From contig OZ026518.1 of assembly GCA_964019695.1 (NCBI GenBank), positions 85,927,950-85,991,949 of the forward strand: DNA of 64,000 nucleotides. The letters run 5' to 3'. This document shows positions 1-10,690 of the stretch, piece by piece. Below the pieces are notes generated by a model, which did no database searches, had not been told where the DNA came from, and worked only from the letters and a program-made list of their open reading frames with translations. Made by a program: the position numbers and the translations under genes. Positions within the stretch are counted from its first letter, which is position 1. Every line of letters begins with the position of its first letter. This DNA is from Loripinus fragilis (lineage: Eukaryota > Mollusca > Bivalvia > Lucinida > Lucinidae).

Positions 1-692
1 TGACCTTGCCTCCAGCAAATGGCTTTAATCAGGCCCCCATTCTACTGTCGAACATTTCGTATTGTAGAGCACTTATATTTGGCTGGTATTTTTACTGGCG
101 GTAAAACAACATTTTCCAAAATATGAGACCCGAAAACTGGTTTTGAATTCAGCCACACAATAAGCAATAAATGGATACATATTCTAAGTATGTTGACATC
201 CGTATCGTCAAAAATCAACCTTTGAACGTTAAACGTTTCAACGTAGTGGAAACCGGGCTATTATGAAATGAAAATGTTATTTCCTTTGAAAGTAGTCCCT
301 ATAAGAATAGACAATAACTTTAAAGGACATTAAATTGAGAACCGCCAAAATTAAATTACGCCAAAATGCCAGTCTTTTAAAATCGCCAAATTTTGGTGTG
401 GTTAACTAGGTAACGCAAACCCTATAGAACTCAGTTTTCGACCGCTATAGTAATAACTTTATCACAGAAAAAGAAACACTGCAAATATTGGAAATTGTTT
501 TATCATATGACGTCGCGTCTGGGAGTGAAATAACGCCATGCAATAAAATCTGTAAACCACTAGTGGTTTATCGATTTACGGGAAACGTTATTACGTCCAT
601 AACAACGTTGCGTACATGATGACAAAATCATAACATTTTTACGCCAGAAATGAGATTTCAAAGTATTTGTCATATGATAAATAGAATCTAAC
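1..692. other. No gene recognised; AT-rich non-coding
   Basis: I see no coding frame with protein-like composition, no splice-bounded island and no repeat shared with the rest of the window. The minus-strand frame ending near 560 only reads through the neighbouring hairpin element. Confidence 0.5.
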
Positions 693-696
693 ATTC

Positions 697-816
697 GTGC
701 TCTTGTATTATTGAATTTATTAAACTCGTTGCGAAAAAGAGATAAAATGCTCGGCAAGCCTCGCATTTTATCTCTTTTCCCCAACTCGGTTAATAAATTC
801 AATAAAACATGAGCAC
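697..816. mobile_element. Hairpin MITE, ~50-bp arms
   Basis: The left arm starts GTGCTCTTGTATTATTGAAT and the right arm ends ATTCAATAAAACATGAGCAC. The two are near-perfect reverse complements for about 50 bp around a short loop near 755. This is the shape of a foldback non-autonomous DNA transposon. No target duplication was assigned. Confidence 0.7.
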
Positions 817-1608
817 TCATGTAAGATCCTCTATGTTTTACAATTCTGAAAATTATGCAGCACTATGTATGCGAATCATGTCAGCCACGTCAAAGAAATC
901 CTGCATGGGACTCAAACCAGACACATACTTGCCTGTTCGGATACACAGACAAGCAAGATATTGGCAACTCGGGTGCAGCAAGTAAAAGCTAGGTACTTTC
1001 TTAACATCAAACAACACAGGAGCTGATCAGAAAACATGACAGCACAGTCTTGTATATGTCTATGATACAGTTTTTCATATGATGTGAATCATACAAATCC
1101 GCTAATTGATTTTCTTCTTTTTGAATTATCATATAAGCGGGGTCCTGGCAAATTTACATGATGCAAACGAACCGAGTCTGCCAGAAAATTGCACTGTCTC
1201 AAAGTACTTTTGAACAAAAAAATCGTACCAGCAGGTTCATTCAAGCAGACTGATTCCATGGGTATATAACATGACACTGATTGAGACGACGAAATTCTTC
1301 ATCAGCCCTAGTGCACATATGCCAAAAATGTTGTTTCATTAAAGGAGGCGCAGATAACGAAACATTTAAATGCTGAATGTGCATAAATATCGCCCACGGT
1401 ATTAAACGTTTTGTCTTGGCGACACTTCAAGGACAGACTTTGGAGCAATCGGAACTGCCTCGGCCAATTCCGTGGAAGCAGACCTCGGATGTACATCGAG
1501 GGTCTATCTTGATAACGTGACGCTGACGTCACAGAATTCATGCCAACACATTAGCAAGTGTAATTGCAGCGAAACAAACTGCTACACCATTCCACAATAA
1601 ACATTGCT
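817..1608. other. No gene recognised
   Basis: Two minus-strand open frames (1089-1277 and 1308-1541) lack recognisable motifs, convincing splice signals or repeats elsewhere in the window. I treat them as chance frames. Confidence 0.45.
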
Positions 1609-1662
1609 ATAAATGAAGTTTAGGTATTTTCAAAAACGAAAAAAAACATAAACTTCATTTAT
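1609..1662. repeat. Small inverted repeat
   Basis: ATAAATGAAGTTTA (1609-1622) is exactly reverse-complemented at 1649-1662. It could form a 14-bp stem with a 26-base loop. Confidence 0.6.
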
Positions 1663-1747
1663 TCTGTTGATAAAACGTTTCGGGTAATCAGAATAATGAA
1701 GTTTAAAAGAACTGAACCCACTTGCTACAGTACTAAGTTTCCGGCAG

Positions 1748-1890
1748 GTACTTCATACTCCCTGTCCCGAATTCTGTCTCAGGCACATGCCTATGCAATA
1801 TACTATGACACAAAGTATCTCAGCATAATTTTCACAATATTCATCTATTAAACGTAGACAGTAAATTTCGGGACACGGAGTATGAAGTAC
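1748..1890. mobile_element. Inverted-repeat MITE, ~25-bp TIRs
   Basis: GTACTTCATACTCC at the left end and GGAGTATGAAGTAC at the right end are exact reverse complements, and complementarity continues inward to about 25 bp with few mismatches. The 143-bp unit has no coding capacity. Confidence 0.7.
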
Positions 1891-1990
1891 GTAGCCCACA
1901 GGAGTCCCCATGTATTTCTATAGACCAAATAATTTCGGGACAAAAATGACTGAAATGATTAGACTGTACATATATTCTATTGAGATATCA

Positions 1991-2530
1991 CATACATATG
2001 GAAGGTCCCGATTTTAAGTTCTAAGTTAAGTAAGTTGCCATAGCTGTCCATTATAACAGATGAGTTCGGTAAGTTAGGCCTTTAAACAACGGCAATGTTA
2101 CAAGAGAGCCCTGAGCTAAGTTTGATGAGTTACAATAGCTACATGTATATATTATGATACACTGTGTGTCTACCCTCCCTCCACCCCTTGAATTTCTTTC
2201 ATATGACTTACAACTCAGCTCAGCTTACTCAACTCATCAAGCTGAGCAAAATAAGCAATTTTCGCCACTTTTTCCGGACAAGATACCTATACCACTCAGC
2301 TCAGCTTACTCAACTCATCCAGCTCAGCTTACAACTTATGCTACTTAACTTACCTAAGTTGAGTTGGATAAGTTGAACTATAAGTCAGCGGTCACTATAT
2401 TTATAAAGTATATATATATATATACTACAACAAACATACATATGATAGGTCCCTATATTCTAAGTTCTAAGTTGAGTAAGTTGCCATAGCTGTCCATTAT
2501 AGCCGATGAGTTCGGTAAGTTGGGTCTTTA
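1991..2530. repeat. Pair of ~95-bp direct repeats flanking a 350-bp core
   Basis: 1991-2084 and 2435-2530 share CATACATATG, TAAGTTGCCATAGCTGTCCA and ATGAGTTCGGTAAGTT in the same order and orientation. The core carries three further copies of a CTCAGCTTAC motif and a (TA)n tract near 2408-2424. The layout resembles a small LTR-like or tandem-duplicated element, but no LTR hallmarks or coding remain. Confidence 0.55.
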
Positions 2531-2534
2531 TATG

Positions 2535-2774
2535 TAGCCAGTCTTACTCTGATGGCCCTGTTTTATCATATACTTGTAGCCAGTCTTACTCTGATGGCCC
2601 TGTTTTATCATATACTTGTAGCCAGTCTTACTCTGATGGCCCTGTTTTATCATATACTTGTAGCCAGTCTTACTCTGATGGCCCTGTTTTATCATATACT
2701 TGTAGCCAGTCTTACTCTGATGGCCCTGTTTTATCATATACTTGTAGCCAGTCTTACTCTGATGGCCCTGTTTT
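2535..2774. repeat. 42-bp tandem repeat, ~5.7 copies
   Basis: Units of 42 bp beginning TAGCCAGTCTTACTCTGATG start at 2535, 2577, 2619, 2661, 2703 and 2745, the last truncated. The copies are essentially identical. Because 42 is a multiple of three, both strands show long repetitive open frames, which is no evidence of coding. Confidence 0.9.
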
Positions 2775-2775
2775 T

Positions 2776-2945
2776 ACAGGGCCATCAGAGTAAGACTGGC
2801 TACAAGTATATGATATGTCACATTGATGAAAATTGTTTTAAGGACTGGAGTCAGTCAAAAACAGGGCCATCAGAGTAAGACTGGCTACAAGTATTTGATA
2901 TGACACATTGATGAAAATTGTTTTAAGGACAGGACTCAGTCCAAG
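2776..2945. repeat. 85-bp tandem pair that begins with the inverted 42-bp unit
   Basis: Two copies start at 2776 and 2861. Each opens with the reverse complement of the adjacent 42-bp array (ACAGGGCCATCAGAGTAAGA), so array and pair can fold on each other at the junction near 2774. Confidence 0.85.
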
Positions 2946-3060
2946 ACCAACCCACTGCACCGCAAGGAAGTGACACAGACCACCAGCCGCATGACAATAA
3001 CACAACAAATCTGTCTCCCTCAGCGAGATGACCAGACTAGAAAGGAGACTTAGTACTGCA
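2940..3060 (-). repeat. Dispersed repeat R, copy 1
   Basis: This shares the ACCAACCCAC...GAGGAAG-type core found at 29515-29560 and 37440-37475, and in the opposite orientation (CTTCCTCACGGTACC) near 5325 and 51305. It is an old dispersed non-coding repeat. Boundaries are approximate. Confidence 0.45.
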
Positions 3061-3089
3061 AGACAAGAACCAAACACACACAAAAAAAA

Positions 3090-3278
3090 CCGTGGCGCGT
3101 AGCGCAGTCGGTAACGTGCCTGACTGCAGATCCAGGGGTCGCGAGTTCGATTGCGGACTGGTCCCATACTTTCGTGGATATTGATGATGAAATCATTTCG
3201 ATAGCCATTCTTCTCCCTTCCGCTGATTCAAGAATTTCAAACGAAAGAATACGATTTGGTGTTGTGTCGAATTTATCT
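3090..3278 (+). mobile_element. tRNA-derived SINE, 3'-truncated
   Basis: The head is tRNA-like, with an A-box-like TAGCGCAGTCGGTAACG and a B-box-like GGTCGCGAGTTCGATTGC at normal polymerase III promoter spacing. The body from TCCCATACTTTCGTGG through CTTCCGCTGATTCA matches a second, longer copy on the minus strand at 47316-47650, which shows it is a dispersed retroposon rather than a tRNA gene. Body similarity stops near 3278, where a palindromic element begins, so the usual A/C-rich tail is missing. Transcription is probably dead or host-dependent. The partner LINE is not identified. Confidence 0.8.
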
Positions 3279-3384
3279 ACTGTGTGTAAGGTCATCCTGT
3301 CCGATTTTTCTGGTTAAGCATTGTATCAACCGAACGATCTAATGCGGAACCACGAAAATCGGGCAGGATGGCCTTACGCACAGT
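3279..3384. mobile_element. Palindromic MITE joined to the SINE end
   Basis: ACTGTGTGTAAGGTCATCCT on the left pairs with AGGATGGCCTTACGCACAGT on the right, giving ~30-bp TIRs in a 106-bp unit. It sits exactly where the SINE body ends. Confidence 0.65.
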
Positions 3385-3434
3385 AAAAAATTGAAACTAC
3401 AAGAAATCGTATTTATAACAATTCTACGGCAAAA

Positions 3435-3482
3435 TAAATGTTTGTTTGTTTGTTGTTGTTGTTTTTTTTTTGTTGTTGTTTG
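3435..3482. repeat. GTTT/GTT microsatellite
   Basis: Simple repeat of GTTT and GTT units with a T-run. Confidence 0.9.
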
Positions 3483-3870
3483 CAGAAAAACAATGGATAG
3501 AAACTTTCTACAGGTACATGTAATATACAGTCAGACATAAGTTAATTTTATTCAAAACTTTGAATGTATACACAGAGGTCTCATTTAGATCCTTGGTGTT
3601 ATCTCGAATTTTAGACGATTTGCCCACTGATTTATCACTTGTGCTGCTTTGTCAGTCAAAAGGGTCATCACACACGACCGAATGTGCCCACCTTGTATAA
3701 AAAAATGACGTGCCAAACTTCTAGCAAGGTACCAACGCAGAGTAAATCACGATTTTGCCTCAATTCCCATGTGTTTTGGCGGCTGCTGACATCCCTGTAC
3801 AATGTACCACGCGAAAAGTGATTCAGCAAATATGCACAAAGCATGTGGTCTGAAAGTTACTCAAGAAGTA

Positions 3871-3970
3871 ATAGTTATACCATGGGTTGTCCGCCTGTAC
3901 GTGGAGATAATCCACGAGCTTTAGCGAGTGGATTATCTTACGTACAGGTGGACAAACATGGTATAACTAT
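3871..3970. mobile_element. Hairpin MITE, ~43-bp arms
   Basis: ATAGTTATACCATG...GATAATCCAC (left) pairs with GTGGATTATC...CATGGTATAACTAT (right). A second inverted pair (TATACCACCT / AGGTGGTATA) follows at 3972-4043, so two hairpins are adjacent. Confidence 0.75.
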
Positions 3971-4043
3971 TTTATACCACCTACATCAGTGTAGACCTTG
4001 CACATCACGAGATATATCGTTCTAAAGTTGGTAAAGGTGGTAT

Positions 4044-4366
4044 AAACGTAGATAGGATTGGGCGGTTGCATGACATTCTCCGACTTTTCAATGACTGTCT
4101 CGAAAACAAAAAAAAATAATCCAAACTGGAAGAAAGTACAATGTTTACCCTTTTACGACTTCCAATGCCGAACCGGACGTCGATCCAATTGTTTTCGTTA
4201 TTGAACCGGCGGTTAAGAATTCGATCTTTCGGTAGGTGTCTAAAGGAGTGTCCAAGAATAGCGCTCCAGTTTCTAGACGATGTTGCTTGATTGTATTGTG
4301 GATTTCTCAAAGTATACCATATCATACATCGTTCAGTTTGATATTGAGGCTCCCGCTACTTTCGTG
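4044..4366. other. No gene recognised
   Basis: A minus-strand frame of 106 codons (4005-4325) runs through the hairpin arm and has no recognisable domain. I did not call it. Confidence 0.4.
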
Positions 4367-5168
4367 TAGGGGAGACCGGGGCTAGTTCGGCCCCAAGGCA
4401 TGTTCGGCATATGGCTATATTTAGCATGCAAATTAAATCAAGGAGCTGGGAAACATATTTGGACAACACTTGTGACGAGTTTGTTTGCCTGAGTTTGCAA
4501 GAGCCGCCTTTTTAAAGGGTGTATATTATAGTACTATTTTTCATGCTCATTATTGGTTAAATTGTATTCCGAAGTACCAACTCAGGTAGTTCATATGTTA
4601 GTTTAATGCCTTGAAATTTTATTGGTCCTTATAGAAGTTTGACTGTATAATAATAGGCCAGGAAAATATTTTCGCCAAACTTGTCCCGAAGGGGGGGCCG
4701 AACTTACCCCTTGGCGGGGTAAGTTCGGCCATTATGACCTGGGCCCGGAATTACAATGCCTCCTTAGAGTTAAGGAAGACTTAAGTTAAGCATTGATTTT
4801 TCAGGATGCGAAAAATAACGTTTAAAACTGATTAAAATCAAAATAGTTTTAATTTTCTGAAGATCACAATGATATCTTTGACCACATCGATCCAGGCAAT
4901 TTAGTTAGCATTAAATATAGCATGTTGAAATATCAATACTTAACTTAAGTCTTGCTTAACTTTAAGGAGGCATTGTAATCCCGGGCCCTGATCTCATTAA
5001 CTGACGATTACCCTTTATCACACAGAGACACATGAATGGGTTTACCAGGACTGATACCGCCCTATCGTGCCTTACTTGAAAATATTGGCTTCGCAGAGCT
5101 ATTGTAATAGTTATTGGAAAATTGTACTTTTTCTAAAATTCGGCCGAACAAGCCCCCCGTCTCCCCTA
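4367..5168. mobile_element. 802-bp DNA transposon, non-autonomous, with nested element
   Basis: The terminal inverted repeats are TAGGGGAGACCGGGG (left) and CCCCCGTCTCCCCTA (right). Both continue inward to a GGCC/GTTCGG sequence that recurs as a perfect internal palindrome at about 4696-4730. The flanking 8-mers CTTTCGTG and CTTTGCTG agree at 6 of 8 positions, which could be a decayed 8-bp target duplication of hAT type (weak inference). There is no transposase frame. Confidence 0.75.
4741..4988. mobile_element. 248-bp MITE nested in the 802-bp element
   Basis: The ends GGGCCCGGAATTACAATGCC and GGCATTGTAATCCCGGGCCC are inverted repeats that extend about 48 bp through TTAAGG/CCTTAA blocks. 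A half-copy of the left end occurs at 23718-23780, which shows this is a mobile family independent of the host element. Confidence 0.8.
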
Positions 5169-5316
5169 CTTTGCTGTGTACTCAATGACAAGATAACCTT
5201 AGGTGCCAAGTAAAGACTGAAACACACTTGGTAGTTGTCAAAACAAAACTGACTAATTTTAGAGCGCAATGTCAAAATGTCTGAGAATTTTTATACTTAA
5301 ATTGTGCTGTGACTGT

Positions 5317-6010
5317 CTGTGTTCTGTGTCTCTTCCTCACGGTACCGTGAGTTGATTTGCAGTCTGTGTTTGTGGTATTTCCTGGTCATATTCACTTTTT
5401 ATTCAAATGTACTTGGTTCATTTTCCAATGTTTCGTGTTCATTTTTGTATTTTTCTTATATCGCATTGAGGACGTTTTGCATATTCCGTCTTGCATTATT
5501 TAAGATTTCTGATACAAGAGTCGCTATTTTCTTTGTCATTCTTCAACAAGGAACTTACCAATGTCAAATGACAGAATATTTAAGACGCGCTACATGAAAA
5601 AAACACAGTAAGTCATCAACAATATATGCTTTTTGGGGCCTGACGTCGTCCTGGAAAATCGGGTACTGCCATCTGACACAGAAACGACAGCACAAGAACA
5701 TCGTTGATGTAACGTAGGCCATTCGAGTTTCCTTTAATGAAGACTAGGTCCCAGGGTTATAAATCTACTTTTTTGCTCACGCAACTGAGCATGTAATTCA
5801 ACTGCTGATAAAGACTGCTAAAAATTAAGAACTTTTTCTTATTTTCAAGCTTTCGTGTGGGCCTTGAATTCATCATGCTTATACCTTTACGAATTGTCAA
5901 CAGCTGTTGGCATTCTAACATTTATGAGCATTATAAATTTCATCTTCAGTTGATGTAAGCATGGAAAAAGTCCTATAATCTTTTTATTACAAGTTTTATA
6001 ACCAGGTCAG
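5317..6010 (+). repeat. Dispersed repeat R, copy 2, with trailing segment
   Basis: CTTCCTCACGGTACCGTGAG at 5332 matches 51305 on the same strand, and 29515 and 37440 in reverse. The part near 5905-5990 (GTTGGCATTCTAACATTTATG and beyond) matches 29646-29790. No protein function is visible in the short open frame at 5319-5597. Confidence 0.5.
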
Positions 6011-6098
6011 TTTAATTTAAACTTTTAATAACTTTAAGACTCCTTAGGGTGGGAGAATAAAAAAAAATATACAAACGATTAAACTTTATAAAACATAG

Positions 6099-6345
6099 TC
6101 TGCATGCCTGGTTGAAAACCCAATCACGGTTTATAGCTATGGTTTCCTCTTTAATAGCACGACGGTGGGTCAGGCCTCTGACTCAATGACGGCTCTGACG
6201 TAATGCTTTAATCGATGGGATAGTGTCTGATGCCTGTCTGTAGCTGGGCCCACTGTGACTCATTTTGAGATATTCTTTAGCTCTGACTATCTGTGAGTCG
6301 TGAGCCCTTTTCTTGTTTTATCATAGTGCGTTAATTTGATTAGAT
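6099..6345 (+). pseudogene. 3' end of a Penelope-like or related RT element
   Basis: A plus-strand frame reads SACLVENPITVYSYGFLF and matches the C-terminal end of the RT relic at 57712-59010, which reads SACLVLNPITVYSYGFLF. The segment after it (about 6272-6345, TTCTTTAGCTC...GTTAATTTGATT) also matches 47950-48015. That fixes this as the 3' terminus of a retroelement, left by 5' truncation. Only about 35 codons remain, with no catalytic part, and stops follow. Family assignment rests on similarity remembered from mollusc RT proteins and is tentative. Confidence 0.6.
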
Positions 6346-6407
6346 AGTTTCTTTATGGGGATACATTGCAATAGTAAGGAAGCCCACGTGCGAGTTTAAC
6401 AATTTTG

Positions 6408-6530
6408 TGCTTCAACAACAGCAGAATCTAGGACAAAGATTTGGTACCAATAGAATGCATTTAACCACCCCACCCCCCCCCACCCCCCAACACACACGTT
6501 GGCTTAGGGTGCTGTCCGTTCAAATGCGGT
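6408..6530 (+). repeat. Dispersed repeat K, copy 1, with C-run
   Basis: CAACAGCAGAATCTAGG...GCTGTCCGT recurs at 53125-53215 in the same order. A poly-C/CA stretch lies at 6465-6497 and a (GTT)n microsatellite at 6540-6565. Confidence 0.5.
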
Positions 6531-6888
6531 GGTTATGTTGTTTTTGTTGTTGTTGTTGTTGTTGATTCGTTTTTTATTGTTTCTCCCATTGTGCGATTCT
6601 GTAATTGTTCCACGTTTTGTTTTGCGTTACTTTGTCCATTCAGGTTTTGCAATTATCTTGGTTAAGAAGAGGGAGCAGGTTTCTTTGCTTAGTTAGTATG
6701 TATTGATCTTCATGGGACTCGCTGCATGTGACTTGCATTCCCATCAAAGACACGAAGGGACAATTTCCGAGAAATTGGCTCTCTGAGTCTCATTTAATAC
6801 CAAGAATCAATACCAGCTCCTATGAATAAATATTATCTACATCCATGTTTGGGACACAAGCGAATTAAGCGGCCTCTGTGACAAGAAG

Positions 6889-7047
6889 AGGAATGTTCTA
6901 TGCTTGTTAGTATATTTATTGGGGATTCTAGACGCATGTACTGTTTGCTATTTCTTGACATTTAAAGCACTTATTAACACATTATTAACCCTTTTAAGAC
7001 CAATGGATCTTTATCTTAAAGCTACATACAGCAACGTCAGGATGGCC
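6889..7047 (+). repeat. Direct duplication, uninterrupted copy
   Basis: This runs from GGAATGTTCTATGCTTGTTAG to AACGTCAGGA and is repeated at 7317-7681, where it is interrupted by the TTAA element. It preserves the empty insertion site ATCTTAAAGCTAC near 7014-7026. Confidence 0.85.
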
Positions 7048-7444
7048 CAATGGATATATTGAAGGGTTGCATGGATAAAATTTTAGAATTTTAACCGCAT
7101 GCTAAAAATAGCAAGGGATCATTTTCTTACTTGCTAAAGTTGATAACGAACTTGCTTATTCACTCATATATCAATTATTAAAAAATTGAACAAATTCAAT
7201 TAGCGTATATGTTTGACAAGTTGTGTGGCAAAAATTTTATTTAAATATTTTTGCCTTTCAAATCACACTTTGGTAACCTTGTAAACAGCGTAGATCCAGA
7301 TCAGCCAGCGTGTAAAGAATGTTCTATGCTTGTTAGTATATTTATTAGGGATTCTATACGCATGTTTTGATTGTTATTACTTGTCATTTTAGCACTCCTT
7401 AACATATTATTAACCCTTTTCAGACCAATGATTTTTTATCTTAA

Positions 7445-7654
7445 CCCACATAAGCCCAGCGTCTTTTAGTGAGACATAGGCAAACAGTGAAGACACTGAT
7501 CAGACGCCGCACATTGCGGCGTCTGATTAGTGTCTCCACTGCTTGCTTGCAGAATGATCTATTTAAATTTGAATAAAACTGAAAAATACCACCCAACAAG
7601 AGAAATTGACTGCTCGAATGATAACGGTGGGAAATTCCATTCGGCTTAAACGGG
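7445..7654. mobile_element. piggyBac-like MITE (family B), exact insertion
   Basis: The element starts CCCACATAAGCC and ends GGCTTAAACGGG. It is flanked by TTAA (7441-7444) and TTGA (7655-7658). The paralogous duplication at 6889-7047 has a single TTAA at this point, so both borders are fixed by an empty site. CCC...GGG termini inside a TTAA target are the hallmark of the piggyBac superfamily. The centre is a hairpin (CAGACGCCGC / GCGGCGTCTG). No transposase is encoded. Confidence 0.88.
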
Positions 7655-7690
7655 TTGAAGCTACATACAACAACGTCAGGACTGTCAACT

Positions 7691-7922
7691 GCACACATGT
7701 GATTTCCAACAATGTGGCACTTTGACATGTGTAGACTCAGACGAGCCTGTGTAGCCTCCTTTTAAGCTTAGTAACTCCAAATGATGTTCGATCAGTAGCC
7801 TTAGTCATAGAATATTCAAGCGACTAGCAAAGCCTCTGATCAGAATGCGCGTATGCGCAGGCTTATCTGAGCCTTTGTTGGTCGCACATACCACTTTGTT
7901 GGAAATCGCATGTCAAGGCTCA
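7691..7922 (+). mobile_element. Family A MITE, copy 1
   Basis: A ~232-bp unit with TIR-like ends (CATGTGATTTCCAACAATGTGG / CCACTTTGTTGGAAATCGCATG trimmed) and an internal hairpin of alternating GCGCGTATGCGC. Between them lies a block reading AGACTCAGACGAGCCTG. It is one of six copies in the window. Confidence 0.85.
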
Positions 7923-8438
7923 TATTGAGGGGTTGTACATGTTGTGATTCCACCTCTGGACATCAATTACGTCAAAGCTAACAGTGCAGACCCTGAAAAA
8001 AATGACTATGCGAGTCTAAGCAGTGTTTTTCCTAGTATCCATTCAGAGGCTCCCGGATATGATATTAAGTTTATTCGATTGACCGTTCATAAACTTCTCA
8101 ATGTTATTTCGAAAATCTTTGTAAAATCAAAAAACAAGGCTTGACATGTAATTTATTAAATGTTGTGCCTTAAAACAACTTTGCAATTTTAATTGTTAAG
8201 TTTATATACACTTTGAAATAAGTTGAGCATCACCTTGGCTATTGCAAGGGTAAACTTTAGACCAAACCTTGCCTCCACTTTAAAAATATTTCATCAAACT
8301 TTTTCAAATAAAAGGAATGTGTATAATCCAAAGTTGCTTCTGTGTTAAAATTACAAAGATTTAGCAAACACTGTGGTAGACAGCGGCCATCTTAGATACA
8401 GAAAATTCGTTTCTGATTTTATGACCATATTTAATAAT
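7923..8438. other. No gene recognised
   Basis: A 66-codon plus frame (7944-8144) has no recognisable motif or convincing splice context. It is otherwise AT-rich spacer between two family A copies. Confidence 0.4.
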
Positions 8439-8673
8439 AGCCGTGGCATGTGGTGTCCAACAATGTGGCATTATGACAAGTATAGACTCAGACGACACTG
8501 TCCAGCCTCCTTTTGAGCTTAGAGACTCCAAATGATGTTCGGTCAGTAGCTTCAGTCGTAGAATATTCAAGTGACTAGCAAAGGCTCTGATCAGACTGCG
8601 CGTATGCGCAAGCTGATCTTAGACTTTGCTGTTCGCACATACCACATTGTTGGAAATCTCATGTCACGGCCCA
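8439..8673 (+). mobile_element. Family A MITE, copy 2
   Basis: Same structure and orientation as the copy at 7691. It begins GCCGTGGCATG and ends CATGTCACGGCCCAT. TTTAATA occurs on both flanks, a possible but imperfectly placed target duplication. Confidence 0.87.
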
Positions 8674-8844
8674 TTTAATATCGCATGTGATTCGTTCCTT
8701 CTATTAGGTTTCATCGTCTTCATTTTTACATTTTTAGTCGCCTTGCAATTGACAGTCTGTTTGACAATCTATGATCATCATTTTAAGTTTCTGACCTCTT
8801 GTTGACGGTAGTGGCATACTTACGTAACCGATGACAGGTTTCAA

Positions 8845-9215
8845 ATAGTCAGGGGCGCTCGGGACTCCCGTGCGAATTTGATGCCGATTTATGGTGACCT
8901 ATACCAAATCAAACTTTAGGGGATAACTAATAAAAATCACCTGGTCACCCATCTGGGTTTCACGTCTGGGCGTCATTATGACGTCATCAAAATAGCGTAT
9001 ATTGTATCAGTGCAATTAAAACGGTATGTCCATTGTAGTATATGGGGATCAGGACATTCTTGCATTGTGTGTGCCAATTTCGGTCGAAACGCACCAAATT
9101 TAATCTTAGGGGGTAAATAATTAAAATCAACATGTCGCCCATATTGTCTTCGAATCAGAACAAAAAGATGACGTCATTGAAATGACGCCTAATATATAAA
9201 TACCACATATATATG
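8845..9215 (+). repeat. Dispersed repeat F, two tandem-like units
   Basis: CCGATTTATGGTGACCTATA...GTCACCCATCT...TGACGTCAT recurs in reverse complement at 13005-13175. A second, diverged unit follows here (about 9040-9200) with AATTTCGGTCGAAACGCACC and TGACGTCATT. Confidence 0.6.
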
Positions 9216-9708
9216 CATTTTGTCCATTTCCAACGCTTGGAAATATTCCTTTAATGAACTGGTAACATTAGCATGACTGAATGCAAACTCTTTTTAATCG
9301 TAACATACAAAATATATTCAGATATGGTGAAGTCAGTTCGAGGGTGGGACGTAAATGCCGTCACGATTTACGAATAAAAAGACAGTGGAGTGAATAAAAA
9401 ACAAACAGTGTTTTTGATGTTAAACGGAGTAAATATAATCTCTTATGCTTATGACCTTTGGGTCTTTCTGTTTCAAACGATTGATGCAGAATACGTAAAA
9501 TGAGCCAGTCCGGCTAGAACATATGTGCATGTCAAAGCTTTTATAGTAAATGTAAATAAATGCCTGAAACCCATTTTTTCTAGAACAACATATCAATATT
9601 GTAAATAGAGTCACGCTTCAAAGCTTTTGGTTTAACTGTAGCTGCTTAACCTACACCCAAATAAAAGATAGTAGTAATAATCATTTGCATACACTATCAA
9701 CCAAACTC
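9216..9708. other. No gene recognised
   Basis: AT-rich. A 64-codon minus frame (9420-9614) has no motif. No shared repeat was identified. Confidence 0.4.
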
Positions 9709-9911
9709 ATTATAGTCCGATTTTGACCACTGAAAGATCAAAAGTTAGAAGAGTCTACTTAGTAGTTCATGATATGGAAATAAGGATAAACCCCTCTACA
9801 AGTTACCCATTGTACTGCGATAGCACGGGCAATAGAAAACTGTTACAATCTGATTTATCTTTCGCATGCTACTAGGTAGATTCGTCTACAAAGGTCAAAA
9901 TCGGACAATAA
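9709..9911. mobile_element. ~200-bp inverted-repeat MITE
   Basis: TTATAGTCCGATTTTGACC at the left and GGTCAAAATCGGACAATAA at the right are inverted. Complementarity extends through GTCTAC...AGTAG blocks to about 45 bp per arm. Confidence 0.7.
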
Positions 9912-10149
9912 GGCATTCTTGTTGATACGGCTAAAGAAATATCTGAATCCACATGAAAATAGTTGTTCAAAAGTCATAAGCATATTGATCACTGGCAATA
10001 GTTTACATGAGTCCTCTTCTGCTCCACAGCAACACAAATCAGTACAATATAAATGGTTTGCTTTGTACTTACACCGAGATGTTTCGCATACAGACATGCT
10101 GCAACCACTTTTTATCAGCTGCAGAGGGGTTTCGGGGGGCAGGAGGCAA

Positions 10150-10446
10150 CATGCGCGGATCCAGGAATTTTTGTCAGTTTTATTTAGTCCTCAGCTTATT
10201 TTACAGTTTAAAGAGGGGTTCCAATGGTTTTATTGCTGAGAAAACTATACTTATACTTTTCAAAGGATCCAGAGGCGGTCCATTATTTTCCGGGAGGGGG
10301 TCCAACTTTTTTCCAGGGGGGGGTCCAACTTTTTTCCAGGGGAGGGGGGTGTCAAAATGCTAATTTCTATAGAAACACATATATGTACTTGTTATTTTCC
10401 TGGGGGAGTGTCCGGACCCCCTATCCCCCGTCTGGATCCACACATG
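10150..10446. mobile_element. Family C MITE (CATGCGCGGATCC ends), copy 1
   Basis: The left end is CATGCGCGGATCCAGG and the right end TCTGGATCCACACATG (decayed). The body has GGGTCCAACTTTTTTCCAGG blocks and G-runs. Two complete relatives lie at 22477-22773 and 23408-23692. Confidence 0.75.
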
Positions 10447-10690
10447 GGCAATGTCATCATAACGGGACAATATTTATCACAGTCCAGCCTCTAACCATAA
10501 TTGTCAGGCCTTGATTTGTCAGGATTAACGACAGGTGAGGTTTTCCAAATGATTCACTGATACTGCGCACGTTTGACACCTTCGAGAAACACAGCTCTTG
10601 GAATTGGTAGTTCTTGCAATTCAGCTTTTTTTTCTCCAAAACATCCACCACCTCAACGCTTTCAGTCGACAATATCAGTGACTGGCTTAT

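Noticed and set aside
2506..2878. Long repetitive open frames on both strands over the 42-bp array
   Set aside because: The unit length is a multiple of three, so any stop-free unit stays open in that frame. Frames occur on both strands and end with the array.
3090..3165. Functional tRNA gene
   Set aside because: A and B boxes are present but no acceptor stem closes, and the same head with the same non-tRNA body recurs at 47316-47650, so it is a SINE.
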